This document shows, piece by piece, positions 21,759 through 32,188 of a stretch of 64,000 bases of DNA (position 1 is its first letter; the number at the start of each line of letters is the position of its first letter). Made by a program: the position numbers and the translations under genes. Under the pieces are notes generated by a model. The model did not search any database, had not been told where the DNA came from, and saw only the letters and a program-made list of their open reading frames with translations. The DNA is from Lithodes maja. Lineage: Eukaryota > Arthropoda > Malacostraca > Decapoda > Lithodidae. The stretch lies in the NCBI GenBank assembly GCA_037953745.1, contig JBAKBP010007122.1:39059-103058 (forward strand), in the 5' to 3' direction.

Positions 21759-22351
21759 CCAGACCACTGAGCTCTACAAAAGAACTCTCATAGGGCTGGC
21801 CCGAAGGATTCGATCAAGATATATAACTAAACGAGTCAAGATAGATCGGGAAGGGCAGTAGGGGAACAAATCGAGGAAGGTGAAGACACGCAGACATTTC
21901 TCGCCATTTCACCAGTTCAGCCGGACCACATGAGCTCCACATCAGAGCTCTTATAGGGCAGGGCCGAAGGATGAGGCAAGAACTGCTACACCGCAACACC
22001 AACCAAGAAGTGATCAGGGCGAAGAATGAAAGATCAGGTCGAAGGTAGAAAAAATCACACTGAGAAGCAAAACATGCATTACCGAAGGGAATCAAGTCAG
22101 TCCGGGGCGTGCCCTGGCCTACATCAGACAAAGAGAGTACAAAGGAGTACAAACAAAGAGAGTGAGAGAGAGAGTCGTGATAATATAAAAATGTTACACA
22201 TGTATCATATAATATATGAAAACATAATATATACGGTAGGCCTACATCTGTTCTCCACAATCATATAATGCCAAGCACAAATATTCAATCTTTGGTTGTT
22301 TGTATTACCGTAAGAAGTTTACCGAACGCCTGCAAATAATACAGTACGCTA
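21759..22351. other. Non-coding region between MITEs
   Basis: Contains a diverged direct repeat around gaccac(t)gagctc ... agggc(t/a)gg(g/c)c (about 21764-21805 and 21922-21970) and a GA-rich microsatellite near 22160. No supported gene. Confidence 0.4.
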
Positions 22352-22729
22352 TAAAATGCAAAGGAAATTTCTTGTAGAGTGCAATTTTGAGGACGTAATG
22401 TGCTCTGAGAGAGAGCGGAGCGGTGATTAGGAGCATAAATTACCTCAAGACCGCTTGCCACACAGGGAATTCTATAAGGAAATTACCGTATTTTAGGGTT
22501 TTTGCACTCGTGTTTTACGATCGTTGAAAGACAACCAGTGATCGTAAAAGGATGGTTCGGGTGTCATTGGAAAGCTCAATTTACGCACTTTCAGGATACA
22601 TACTTGTATTACGCTCTGGGTCTTGTTTATGCATGAAAAAGAGCACGGAACAACCCCATTTAGGGTAAAAAAAAAAAACCCGCTGGGCGGCACAGTGAAA
22701 TATACTCCACCAGCCGCTCGTAAGGTGAT
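22352..22729. mobile_element. Short interspersed element related to the MITE at 43923-44361
   Basis: About 330 bp here (22420-22729) match 44000-44361, including tgcatgaaaa(a)gagcacgg, an A-rich tract and the end ccgctcgtaaggtg. It separates two halves of the dispersed repeat ctataaaatgc / ataaaatgcttgcaatc. ataaaatgc is present on both sides, suggesting a 9-bp duplication rather than TTAA. Borders are approximate. Confidence 0.5.
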
Positions 22730-22758
22730 AAAATGCTTGCAATCACATTTTCAAGCAA

Positions 22759-23109
22759 TTATAAAATATAAATTGTACTTACCAACACCCACACCAGTAT
22801 GTTCTTCGTCAGGAACATCTCCAATTTGCTCAAGGGTCTGTCCAATATCAACCACAACACCACCCCACGCAAATTATGCTTGGGGTGAAAGCCTATGATC
22901 GGGTTATTTTCGTCTTCCGAGTCATCCACACTACCAAAACTCTCACCCAGACCTTCGACGGTTTCATCCAACAGCTTATTAGAAAGTTCTGAAGAGTTCA
23001 GCATGATATCTAGTTCCTGGGTGGTGAGCCGGGCGTGGTTAGTAGGGTGACGCGACGCACTAGGGATGGCGGCCACCGAATCGAACACGGGCAAATCTTG
23101 ACCTTCCAT
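22759..23109 (-). CDS. Hypothetical acidic protein fragment, possibly a piggyBac transposase N-terminus
   Basis: A 116-codon ORF with an acidic middle (GSVDDSEDENNPIIGFHP) and then a hydrophobic, non-homologous-looking tail. Acidic D/E-rich N-termini of this kind are common in piggyBac transposases. The ORF lies inside sequence bounded on the right by ccgctaaataagggttaa (TTAA 23308-23311), whose terminal gacttaagtccga motifs recur at 43930-43990. No catalytic domain follows. It could equally be an exon or a chance ORF. Confidence 0.35.
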   Translation of the reverse strand: MEGQDLPVFDSVAAIPSASRHPTNHARLTTQELDIMLNSSELSNKLLDETVEGLGESFGSVDDSEDENNPIIGFHPKHNLRGVVLWLILDRPLSKLEMFLTKNILVWVLVSTIYIL

Positions 23110-23311
23110 TATGGCTGCTTGAGGGTCACTTAGTCACGGTCACGCAGTGGGGATGTGTGGGTGGGCCCTTGTAGTACACCGCCTGACCACCAAGTTTCGC
23201 TTTCCACCTAAATTAGGGCGGGAATACGCCCACGGACTTAAGTCCGACCCCGCCATTTAGTACAATTTTCTCGTATCGGACTTAAGTCCGACCCCGCTAA
23301 ATAAGGGTTAA

Positions 23312-23743
23312 AACAAGTGAAATAGTGATTAAGTGAGATAATTCCCCTCCATACCTCCTATCACTCCTCCACATCTGTCAAAATCCCCTCCTTCCCCCCC
23401 CTTCAATTATCACCTATTTTCCCTGTTATTCCCTTATTCATTGGTATATTTTTGTGTCAACATCTCCAAGCCTCGCGAGGGGAGGGTCTGCCTCGCTCTG
23501 CTCCACAATTCATGAATGGACCGGCCGACTATAATTCGCGATTTTGACCATCCAAACACTATTCCCACTTGTTTTATTGTTGTTACATGTTACTATCTTC
23601 ATATTAAACATAAAATAGGCGCATATGAATAAGTACCGGTAATAACGATATTAATCGTAAAATTACAATTTTAGGTGGGAATGGGGCCTAATATTGTCGC
23701 CTGGCGGTAGGGTGTCCATTACACACAGCTCGCCTTTAAGGGG
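23312..23743. mobile_element. Diverged TTAA-type MITE, reverse relative of the CCTCTGAAG family
   Basis: Ends in cgcctttaagggg followed by TTAA (23744-23747). The interior (cctattttccctgttattcccttatt, gattttgaccatccaaac, aggcgcatatg) is a reverse-orientation, diverged version of the MITEs at 8880, 18718 and 25079. The left end is not intact: it abuts the TTAA at 23308, where another element ends. Confidence 0.6.
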
Positions 23744-23747
23744 TTAA

Positions 23748-24161
23748 CTACATACATAAAACACATAAAATTTTAAGACTGAGTGTTTCACACATACTTG
23801 CAGTTTCAGTCTCTTGTCCCAATGGCGGCATTCCAGGCAACCCTGTTAAGGGCTGCTTCCTTGTCAAGTTCTTGGATTTGAGATCGGCACGTATAGTCCG
23901 ATCCCAGGTCTTCCTCGGTCCACCCCTTGGTGCAGCTCCCTCCACAATCACAGACCTGCATTTTTTCACCCAATTTTGTTCATCCATTCTCTCCACATGT
24001 CCATACCATCCCAGTCTACTTGTACAGATCACCTCGCTAATACTCTTTATACCTAAACATCTCCTCAGCTCAACATTTGTTATTCTATCCTGTAGCCTGG
24101 CCCCACACATCCATCTCACCATTCTCACTCATTACGTTACACTCTGTTGACATCCTCTACT
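23748..24161 (-). pseudogene. LINE-B 3' coding segment (RT C-terminal region)
   Basis: On the minus strand this reads MVRWMCGARLQDRI then LGWYGHVERMDEQNWVKK and GPRKTWDRTI, the conserved C-terminal region that follows the RT domain in many LINEs of arthropods. It joins the segment at 25702 when the two TTAA elements between them are removed (SETWPVK continues into this segment). Stops near the junction show it is decayed. Confidence 0.75.
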
Positions 24162-24165
24162 TTAA

Positions 24166-25074
24166 GGGGACCGACTGGTTAATTACAAACTTCCAGGTCT
24201 TACTTTCAATTTAAATGAAATTTGGCACAGGTGTACTGTATATGACCATAAAACTAGATAATTTTTTTTTTTTTTTTTTTTATTTTTTTATTTTTTTTTT
24301 TTTTTTTTGCTTTTTTCTTGCAATTTAGGTAAAAAAAAACGTTGAAAATCATAGCACTGCAGAAAATGTTAAATTTCTTACAGAAATCCCCATAGCACAT
24401 GTTTTATGTGATCAAACAACTCACAAAAGGTGTATCTGTAGTTTCTATAAAAAACATTTTATATATTTTGTGTATTTGTTCGATTTAGGTGATTACGGAT
24501 TCAGGCAAATATATTTATAGAAAATTACAACTTTGACGACATATTGTGAAAAAAATTAAATTACTAGAGTAAGTTGGATATATAGGCCTTTTAGTGTTTT
24601 TAATTACCTTTCCAATGGTATATACACCATTCCTATAGGTCCAATAATAACTGTAGAATAACATCCGAAAGTGCGGCAATATAGGTTCTGAGAAAAACAG
24701 GTGAAAGTCTAAGGTCATTAGGTGAACATTATTACTTTTGTTTTTTAGATTTACAATATTTTACGCAGGAACATGGCAAAGTAGAAGATAAAGCGTATGG
24801 GAGGTTGTAGAGTAGCTTACGCTCTTTCGATTTATATAGGTATGCTCCTCGTACGACCAGTAGTTACTGAGCATGTTAATTTCAAAGTTCGCTATATAAC
24901 GTTTTTAGAATTACAGGAAAAGTTTGGAAAACATAAAAAAAATCGATTTCCAATGGGTTTTCACTAATAACATTTCACTGGCTTATGAAGGGATGTTGAC
25001 TCTTGTTGAGTAAACACCTATTGGTATTTTCAGGATTTCGAGTTTATTAAGCCTAAATTAACCGGTCGGTCCCC
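24166..25074. mobile_element. TTAA-flanked MITE with GGGGACCGAC inverted ends
   Basis: TTAA at 24162-24165 and 25075-25078. The termini GGGGACCGACTGGTTAATT and AATTAACCGGTCGGTCCCC are inverted repeats with one mismatch. The element is 909 bp, AT-rich, with a T-rich tract at about 24250-24310, and encodes nothing recognised. It sits back to back with the next MITE, both at one original TTAA of LINE-B. Confidence 0.85.
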
Positions 25075-25078
25075 TTAA

Positions 25079-25697
25079 CCTAACAAGTACGCATGGCGGT
25101 AATTAGACACCTCTCCCTGTGCGCATGTATTTGGGGTGTTTCCGTCACTAAAATATTCGTTGTACCATTAATAGCATTAATACTTATCCATATGCACCTA
25201 TTATGGGTTGATTATAAAGGTATTAACCTGAAACAACAATAAAACGAGTGAAAACAGCGTTTGGATGGTCAAAATCGGAGATATAGCCCGCGAGTTGTAT
25301 AATGTATGGGTGAGGCAAGCTGCTTTCCCGCCAATTTCCCCCAAGGCCACTGAGACACAGTCGATCGATACTCTCTCTCTCTCTCTTGCATTCGCTTGCT
25401 ATCAGTGATGACCACACTCTGCAACCGGATTTCTAATGTTAGCACGAAAATATACCTCAGAATAAGGGAATAACAGGGAAAATAGGTGATAACTGAAGGA
25501 GAGGAGGAAAGTGGGGAAGGAGGGGAGGTAGAGGACTGAGATTTTGCATGGCCCAGGGGCCCAAATAAAATAAATAAAAAATAAAAATAGATTTTTTTTT
25601 TTCGATGTCAAAAGTTGATTTTTTTTTTCTCTGACTTTTAAGGGTCTCCCCGCAGTCCGCCGGGGGAACTCTTAAGAGTCTCCCCGAAGTTCCCGGG
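25079..25697. mobile_element. TTAA-flanked MITE, family CCTCTGAAG/TTCCCGGG, copy 3
   Basis: TTAA at 25075-25078 and 25698-25701. It is 619 bp and very similar to copies 1 and 2, but its first bases (CCTAACAAGTACGCATGG) are diverged. It is inserted in LINE-B. Confidence 0.9.
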
Positions 25698-25701
25698 TTA
25701 A

Positions 25702-26206
25702 CGGGTCATGTTTCTGAGGCATATGTCATTGCACTTCTAACACATGAGGCATACACCTTTCCCTTCAGGGGGAGAGGCATTCTTTTCATGGTCAGGATTG
25801 GCAGCAATTCTCTGAACTTCCCCCAGCCACATCTAATTCTAGCAACAGTGGCAGCCTCGGCCCCACCACCGGCAGAGATGTTATCTCCTAGGTAACAAAA
25901 CTTGTTCACCAGCTCCAATGACTCATTTCCAAAATTCACAGCCACAGGATCATCACCTAACACAAGCTTGCCTTTGCACACTACGCACTCAAATTTCTCT
26001 ATTTCTGACTTATCCTTCGGCAGGGGTCCCTTTATTCTACTACAGCGCTTATTTCCATGGTGCACCCAGCGTGGACAGATGCTACATTGAATCGCGTTAA
26101 CGCCTACACCCTTTCCACACACTGCACATGGGTATGCACCGCTCTTTTCCACATTGCCTGGTCTCAATCTACAATGCATAACCTTGGTTTTGTTAATATC
26201 GACTCT
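25702..26206 (-). pseudogene. LINE-B middle coding segment (after the RT palm)
   Basis: Reads on the minus strand from RVDINKTKVMHCRLRPG through a Cys/His-rich insert (CAVCGKGV ... CSICPRWVHHG ... CVVCKGK, a zinc-binding arrangement) to VNKFCYLGDNIS and SAMTYASETWPVK. The cysteine-rich insert between the RT palm and the FCYLGD motif is a notable feature. The frame is open across the whole segment. It joins the RT segment at 27175 across the MITE pair. Confidence 0.8.
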
Positions 26207-26210
26207 TAAC

Positions 26211-27170
26211 CCTTCCTCCCCGGGCAGCATTTTAAAATGCCACCGCGGCAGCTGGGCAGGAGCCAGGGTGTCCCCTTGAAATCCGTAAGCTTGAAAGCCT
26301 ATTAACCCTCGTGGCCCGGGCAGGTCCTCCTAAGGACGGAGGTCGTATCCGGGCGATCTGGCCGAAAAACATCTAGACCTAGGCTACCGTATTTTTGTTA
26401 TTTTAACTGCTAGAAATTTCCCACACATCCCTAAATGTAGTGCGGTTTCCAATCTGTAGACTGGCGTTAAGTAGAGCTCTCTAAGTCAACTGGTTCAGTT
26501 GTGATGAGAATTTCCGTGGAGCGAATTTTTCCGCGATGTTGACAATATCGGAGCTTTTCAGACACTAATTTCGTCTGACGTCACAACAATAACATTGATC
26601 CGACGTCTCCTTATTGTTTTTGGAGGTGCGGTGACGCAACGATCGGCTTTGTTTACATGCGTCGGACGCACAGCGTTCAGACCAAGCTGAATAGGCTTTC
26701 AAGCTTACTGCTTTTATAAGGACACCCGGGGTCCTGCCCATCTGCCGCGGTGTCCTTATAAAATGCTACCCGGGCAGGAAGGGTTAAGCTTGTTTTGAAA
26801 GTCGTGCGTCCGACGCATGTAAACACAGCCGGTCGGAGCGACGCCGCGCACCTCCAAACACAAGAAGAAGATCAGAGTTTGTTATTGTGTGGTCTGCTAA
26901 GACAGATTTAGTGTTCAAAAGTGTGTCATATTGCTAACATCTTCTCGAACCTCTCTCCACGGAAATCGTCATCACAACTGAACCAGTTGACTTAGAGAGC
27001 TCTACTCAATGCTAGTCTACAGATTGGAAACAGCAGTACGTTTAGAGATGCGTGGAAATTTTCTAGCAGTTAAAATAAGAAAGATACGGGTAGCCTATTA
27101 AAGACGTTTTTCGGCCATATCGCCCAAGTCTCAACAACGTCCTTAGGATAGCGAGCCCGTGCGGGAAGGG
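26211..27170. mobile_element. piggyBac-type MITE with a second related MITE nested inside
   Basis: Outer TTAA at 26207-26210 and 27171-27174. The left end is CCCTTCCTCCCCGGGC, and the right end is GTGCGGGAAGGG. The inner element (26306-26783) splits it at a further TTAA. The outer element has the shared gaaccagttgacttagagag block at about 26980-27000. It separates two halves of LINE-B; removal restores a continuous reading frame (SKGL then RVD). Confidence 0.9.
26306..26783. mobile_element. 478-bp piggyBac-type MITE nested in the MITE at 26211-27170
   Basis: TTAA at 26302-26305 and 26784-26787. The ends are CCCTCGTGGCCCGGGC and GCCCGGGT-like acccgggcaggaaggg. A subterminal hairpin (tataaggacac ... 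gtgtccttata, about 26716-26760) lies near its right end. It is in opposite orientation to the outer MITE and belongs to a related family. Confidence 0.9.
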
Positions 27171-27174
27171 TTAA

Positions 27175-28095
27175 ACCCTTGCTCGCCATGCCCTCTCTCC
27201 ATTCTCTGAATTTGGCCTCGGCATCTTGCATACTGTCAGCTATTAGGACTAAATCGTCTGCATAAAACAGTTCCAACTGGAGTCCGCCTCTAAAAACTCT
27301 AGACAGTGCCTCCAAGACCATAATAAAGAGGGGGCTTAGCACTGAACCCTGATGGACTCCAACATGGACTGCGAACTCATCACTCAGTACACCCTTCACC
27401 CTCACCGCACTTCGCGAATCCTCATACATCTTCATTATCACACGCACCAGCCACTCTTCCACACCAAGTTTCCTCATAGCCCACTGCACAACATCTCTAG
27501 GCACCCTATCAAAGGCCTTCTCCAGGTCTACAAACACAAAGTAAAGATCCCTGCCTTTTAGTAAGTATCTTTCCTGTATCTGCTTGACTATGAAGATAGC
27601 ATCGGTTGTACCCCGTCCTGGCATAAAACCAAACTGCATATCATCAATGGAGATGCTTTGCCTGATCAAACCCTCAAAGACTCTCTCACAGACCTTCATG
27701 ATTTGGTCAAGCATTTTCAGGCCCCTATAATTTCCTCTATCTAGCGCATCCCCTTGTCCTTTGTATATATTTACTATTACACTTTTCAGCCAATCCTCTG
27801 GGATTTTCTCATGCTTAATAATGGTGTTTATCAACTCAGTGACTAAGCTGACACCAGTCTCCCCTGAGGGTTTTATCATCTCAGCGACAATGTCAGAGCA
27901 CCCTGGAACTTTGCCGTCCTTCATTTTATTGATTGCGTCGCTCACTACAGCTGGTGCTATCAAAGGAGGGGGTCCAGATATTGGTTTTTCTATACTAAAC
28001 TGTTCCTTATCCCATTCAAACTCTACATTTAGCAATCGTTCATAGTGTGCCTTCCATGCTTCTCTGATTTCATTTTCTACATACACAATTTTCCC
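27175..28095 (-). pseudogene. LINE-B reverse transcriptase segment
   Basis: The minus-strand ORF carries KMKDGKVPGCSDIVAEMIKP, RGNYRGLKMLDQIMKV, FVDLEKAFDRVP, GVHQGSVLSP and the catalytic LFYADDLVL, all standard LINE RT motifs. Translation beyond SKGL runs into the MITE. The upstream (5') side ends at about 28095 with no endonuclease, so the copy is 5'-truncated. Parts of a second copy of the same LINE lie at 29600-29728 and 33383-34000. Confidence 0.85.
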
Positions 28096-29031
28096 ATTAT
28101 CGTGTCAAACACACTGTTCACCAATAATATCCCTACTGTCATTTTTAACTCACCTAATGCCAATTAATTAGTTTGCACAGTACTTTCACACTACAGTAAT
28201 TACGAAAGTACATCTTGGCACTAATCACTTTCCTGCATCTAGTCATTATAATTTATGTCGAAGAAAGTTTGCCATTGTTACATTGGTTTTTAATTGTTTG
28301 TTATTACTTGTCAAAGTACAGTAGGGTCTCGTAAGATGCGAGTTTATGGTCGATGGATGCGATCGCATCTTACGAATTCGCATCTTACGAATTCGCATCT
28401 TACGATACACGTAGCTTATGGGAAAAACATCTTATGGTCGATCCGCCCCCAAAAATATGCCGTAATGTCCCATTTACACCCTATAAATCCAATTTGTTCA
28501 CGCAAAGTCCCAATTTTGTTGGTAATAATCCCTGAAAAAGGTAATTGGTGCATGATACCATACATTTCGGTCACATACAAACAGAAAATAATAAATTAAT
28601 AAATGAAAATGAGACAAAATACACACTATCAATAAAAAATATAAAAAAATTCAATTTTTCCCTTACCTTAAATTCTAGTGGGATTATGTACAGGGGGAAG
28701 GGGTTATCCGAGGCGGTGTAGATTCACTCAAATGGCATGCGAACTCCCGCCTAAGGCTCGCATTTTAATTTTGTTTTCGCATCTTGAGGTTTCTACTCGG
28801 ATTTAGCCCACTTTGAGCCTCCGATTCGCAAATTATGGTCAGTCTCGCATCTTAAAATAATTAATTTTATTATTTGGGGGTCCTCGCATCTTATGCGAAT
28901 CGCACCTTCTGATCTCGCATCTTACGAGACCCTACTGTATATTTAAAGATCTTTACACACAAAATTGATACAAAAGTATTACGAAAAGCCTGGTGAAAAG
29001 AGATTTCTAATATGTTTATTCATTAATTAAT
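28096..29031. other. Duplicated non-coding segment, interrupted by a TA MITE
   Basis: 28150-28316 and 28940-29025 together match 44425-44690 (for example tacgaaagtacatcttggca and ggtgaaaagagatttctaat). The copy at 44425 lacks the TA MITE, while this copy lacks the piggyBac element that follows at 44694, so each serves as the other's empty site. No coding sequence. Confidence 0.75.
28319..28937. mobile_element. 619-bp TA-flanked MITE with perfect inverted ends
   Basis: Flanked by TA (28317-28318, 28938-28939). The first and last 24 bases are perfect inverted repeats beginning CAGTAGGGTCTCGTAAGATG. The sequence gcatcttacg recurs many times inside both arms (for example 28353-28405). Tc1/mariner or pogo type by target site; no transposase. 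Related by its first 12 bases to the MITE at 1236-1564. Confidence 0.9.
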
Positions 29032-29588
29032 AATTAGGCTGTGGATAGCCAACACTTTCTGACACAGAATGATACACAGGTACACATGGAAAGTGGTGCG
29101 GAGGATGAAGGATAAGACAGTGGTAGAACGAAAGGCACTGATTGATTATATATGTGTGGATGAACAAATGAAGAAATCTGTGCTGGATGCTAGGGTGCAT
29201 AGGGGTATTGGAGGGGGTCTGTCTGATCATTATGTAGTGCTGTAGTAGCTAAAATTAGGATACAAAAGAAGTGGGTGAGGAAAGCTGGAGGGAGGTGAGA
29301 GGAGGGTGGAGAGGCTACAGGAGGAGAAAATCAGGGAAGAGTACAGGAGAGCAGTAGAAAGATGACTAGGTGGGTTTGACCTGGAAGATATGGAGGAAGT
29401 GGAGGAGATGAGCAAAGGGTTCAAGGAAGAGATCTGTGCAGCATGTGAGGAGGTGTATGGAGTAAGGAGAAGAGGGAGGGGAGTGAAAGGTAAAGCATGG
29501 TGGATAGAAGAGGTAAAAATAGCTGTGGGAGACAAGAAGAAAGCGTATAGAGAGTGGTTGGGTAGTAGAGGAAATGAAGATTTGGATA
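29032..29588 (+). pseudogene. LINE-A fragment (endonuclease end to pre-RT region)
   Basis: Corresponds closely to 34842-35400 of the intact LINE-A, starting at ggctgtggatagccaacac and ending at gtagaggaaatgaagat. It carries several indels and stops, so it is older than the other LINE-A copies. Both ends are internal to the LINE, so it is a fragment, not a simple 5' truncation. Confidence 0.8.
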
Positions 29589-29599
29589 GCGCCAGCTGT

Positions 29600-29728
29600 T
29601 GTAAGCAGTGCAATAAATATAATGACAGACAGAAAAGCTGTCATGATGCTCTGGCATTGTAGCTGAGATGATTAAAGCCTAATGTGATATAGGAGTGAGT
29701 TTGGTCACAGAGCTAATTAACTCCATCA
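29600..29728 (+). pseudogene. LINE-B copy 2, first fragment
   Basis: The sequence attgtagctgagatgattaaag and gagtttggtcacagagctaat correspond to the DIVAEMIKP and VSLVTELIN portion of LINE-B RT, with stops. It continues at 33383 after the 3.65-kb insert at TTAA 29729-29732. Confidence 0.7.
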
Positions 29729-30149
29729 TTAACCCTTCCTACCCGGGTGTCCTATTAAAAGGCAACCGCGGCAGATGGGCAGGAGCCCAGGTGTCATGTT
29801 AATAGGCAGCAAGCTTTCAAGCCTATTCAGCTTGGTCTGAACGCTGTGTGTCCGACGCATGTAAACAAAGCCGATCGTTGCGTCACCGCACCTCCGAAAA
29901 CAAGAAGGAGACGTCGGATCAATGTTATTGTTGTGACGTAAGACGAAATTAGTGTCTGAAAAGCTCCAATATTGTCAACATCGCGGAAAAATTTGCTCCA
30001 CTGAAATCGTCATCACAACTGAACCAGTTGACTTACAGAGCTCTACTCAACACCATTCTACAGATTGAAAACCGCACTACGTTTATAGATGCGTGGGAAA
30101 TTTCTAGCAGTTAAAATAAAAAAAAATACGGTAGCCTAGGCCTAGACTT

Positions 30150-31036
30150 TGATTTCCCATGGAATGATTTCTGCTTCCATGGCCGAGGACCCTCGGAGAG
30201 TGCTGAACGCATTACCGAGGCAATCCTATCGGGCATGGAAGCATACATTCCATTCTCTTTCTCTCAGACTAATGCTAAAAAATCTTGGTTTACTCACGCC
30301 TGTTCTACTGCTGTCCGCAATAAGGAGGAAGAATTCAAACGGTACCGACGCCTTAAAACTCAAGACTCTCATTCTTCATATGTTTCTGCCCGGAATCAAG
30401 CCAAATCTGTTCTTCGACTTGCCAAACACTCTTTCATCAATAATAAATGCACTGAACTATCCAACTCTAGCTCTTCCCAAGCTTTCTGGCATCTAGCCAA
30501 AAACCTCTCCAACAATTTCTCTTCCTCGTCTTTCCCTCCCCTTTCCCACTCTGATGGCACAACCATCACTTCTTCCTCTGACAAAGCTAAACTCTTCGCT
30601 CAAACTTTTGCTAGAAACTCCACCTTGGATGATTCCGGTGCTATTCCTCCCTCTCCGCCCTCCTCTCTCTTACTTATGCCTAATATCCTAATCTCTTCTA
30701 AAGATGTACTTTCTACCCTCTCTGGGCTTAACACTAATAAGGCGTACGGTCCGGACGGTGTTCCTCCTGTTGTTCTCAAAAACTGTGCTTCCGTGCTGAC
30801 TCCTTGCCTAGGCAAACTCTTTCGTCTCTGTCTATCCTCTAACGTCTTCCCTTCATGCTGGAAGTTTGCTCACATTCAACCTGTCCCAAAGAAGGGTGAC
30901 CGCTCTCAACCCTCCAACTATCGTCCAATTGCTCTTATCTCTTGTCTTTCTAAAGTTTTTGAAACTATTCTTGCTTCCAAATTTCTTAAGCATTTCTCTT
31001 CTCATAATCTGCTCTCAGATCGCCAGTATGGCTTCC
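30150..31036 (+). pseudogene. LINE-C pre-RT and RT N-terminal segment
   Basis: Open frame containing KSWFTHACSTAVRNKEEEF, then the RT fingers (GPDGVPPVVLKNCA, FAHIQPVPKKGDRSQ, SNYRPIALISCLSKVFE) and RQYGF just before the MITE. The real frame continues past the MITE at 31524. Only the RT part of the LINE is left; the ATG at 30235 is internal. Confidence 0.8.
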
Positions 31037-31040
31037 TTAA

Positions 31041-31519
31041 CCCTCCGACCCCGGCTATATATTATATATATATTCCTCGAAATCCGGGTGTTTTGGCCGA
31101 AAAACGTCTAGGCTAGGCTACCGTATATTCGTTAATCAGACTGCTTCCCGCATTCCCGCGCATCCCCAAGCGTAGCTGTGTTATTTACCTGTAAAATGGC
31201 CTTAAGTAGAGCTCTCTAAGTCAACTGGGTGAGCTGTGATGATGATTTCATTGGAGATAACTTTATGGCCAAACCAGCCACTTTACACCACTTTTCGATA
31301 CTGAACAACAACATACAGGCACACACGAACAAGCGACGCTCTCCTTCTTGTGGCCGGAGATGCGGAGCGTCGGTCCAGCCGGCTGTTGTTTACATGCGTC
31401 GGACCGACGCCTCGCACACGAAGCTCACAGGCTTTCAAGCAATGGTACAATGTTGTACCACCCGGGTTCCTGGGGCCAAAAAAAAATGGTACACGTGTGT
31501 ACCAACCGGGTTTGAAGGG
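31041..31519. mobile_element. 479-bp piggyBac-type MITE (family GGTACACACGTGTACC), copy 2
   Basis: TTAA at 31037-31040 and 31520-31523. The left end is CCCTCCGACCCCGG, and the right end is ccgggtttgaaggg. It is an inverted near-identical copy of the MITE at 21276-21754, of the same 479-bp length. It interrupts LINE-C just after RQYGF. Confidence 0.9.
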
Positions 31520-31523
31520 TTAA

Positions 31524-31682
31524 GGGTCGCTCTACTGGTGATCTTCTTTCATATCTTACTAACTCTTGGTCATCCTCCTTTCGGGACTTCGGTGAGACTT
31601 TTTCTATTGCACTAGACATATCGAAAGCCTTCGATAGAGTCTGGCATAAATCTTTAATTTCTAAACTACCCTCCTTCGGTTT
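31524..31682 (+). pseudogene. LINE-C RT middle segment
   Basis: Short coding run with LTNSWSSSFRDFG and the RT catalytic motif A, ALDISKAFDRVWHKSL, ending at KLPSFGF where the SINE-like insert begins. It continues at 32189. Confidence 0.75.
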
Positions 31683-32188
31683 CTCAGTTACTCAGTTACT
31701 TGTTCGTCAAGGGGAATCCACGCAATGCGAGCTAAGCTCATTATTATCGCGCCTCCTTAACTGGGAATGTATTGCGTGAAATGCATGTTAAGTGTTTTAT
31801 GTACTGTTGGAATGGCTGTGGATGTGTGTGTAGTCTGTATTTAGCCAATTGGCGACATTGGAAACGAAGGCTTAGGGTGGATCTGTATGGTACCATTCTC
31901 ACTATAGACGGTACCGTCTCGCCCGAAGGCTTAGGTAGCCATCAGCTTAGGTGAACCATATGATACCCATCTCGCCTTGTACCATTTTTGCCAACCCCAG
32001 ATGGGACGTCACAACGTCGTCCACTTATTCCAGGTACCTATTTACAGCTAGGTGAACTGAGGCTAACACATGAAAGGAGACAAGCCCAATTTGTCTCCGC
32101 CCGGTCTGGGATTGAACCCCCGACCCCTCGTGTGTGAGACGAGAGCTCTACCTACTAGGCTACGGGCTGTGTACTAGGCTACGGGCCC
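31683..32188 (-). mobile_element. tRNA-derived SINE-like insert in LINE-C
   Basis: About 506 bp separating KLPSFGF from SICAFVSNFLSG of LINE-C. On the minus strand it begins with a tRNA-like head (32097-32169), followed by a central part containing cctcagttcacctagctgt and a variable tail. A short duplication, ctaggctacgggc, lies at the head end (32156-32168 and 32174-32186). Borders are set by the LINE reading frame, so they are good to a few bases. Confidence 0.7.
32097..32169 (-). other. tRNA-Val-like head of the SINE
   Basis: Minus strand: A-box-like tagcctagtaggtagagc, a perfect five-pair anticodon stem CTCGT/ACGAG around the loop CTCACAC (anticodon CAC, valine), and a B-box ggttcaatccc. 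The acceptor and T stems keep only part of their pairing, so this is a tRNA-derived Pol III promoter and not a functional tRNA gene. Confidence 0.65.
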
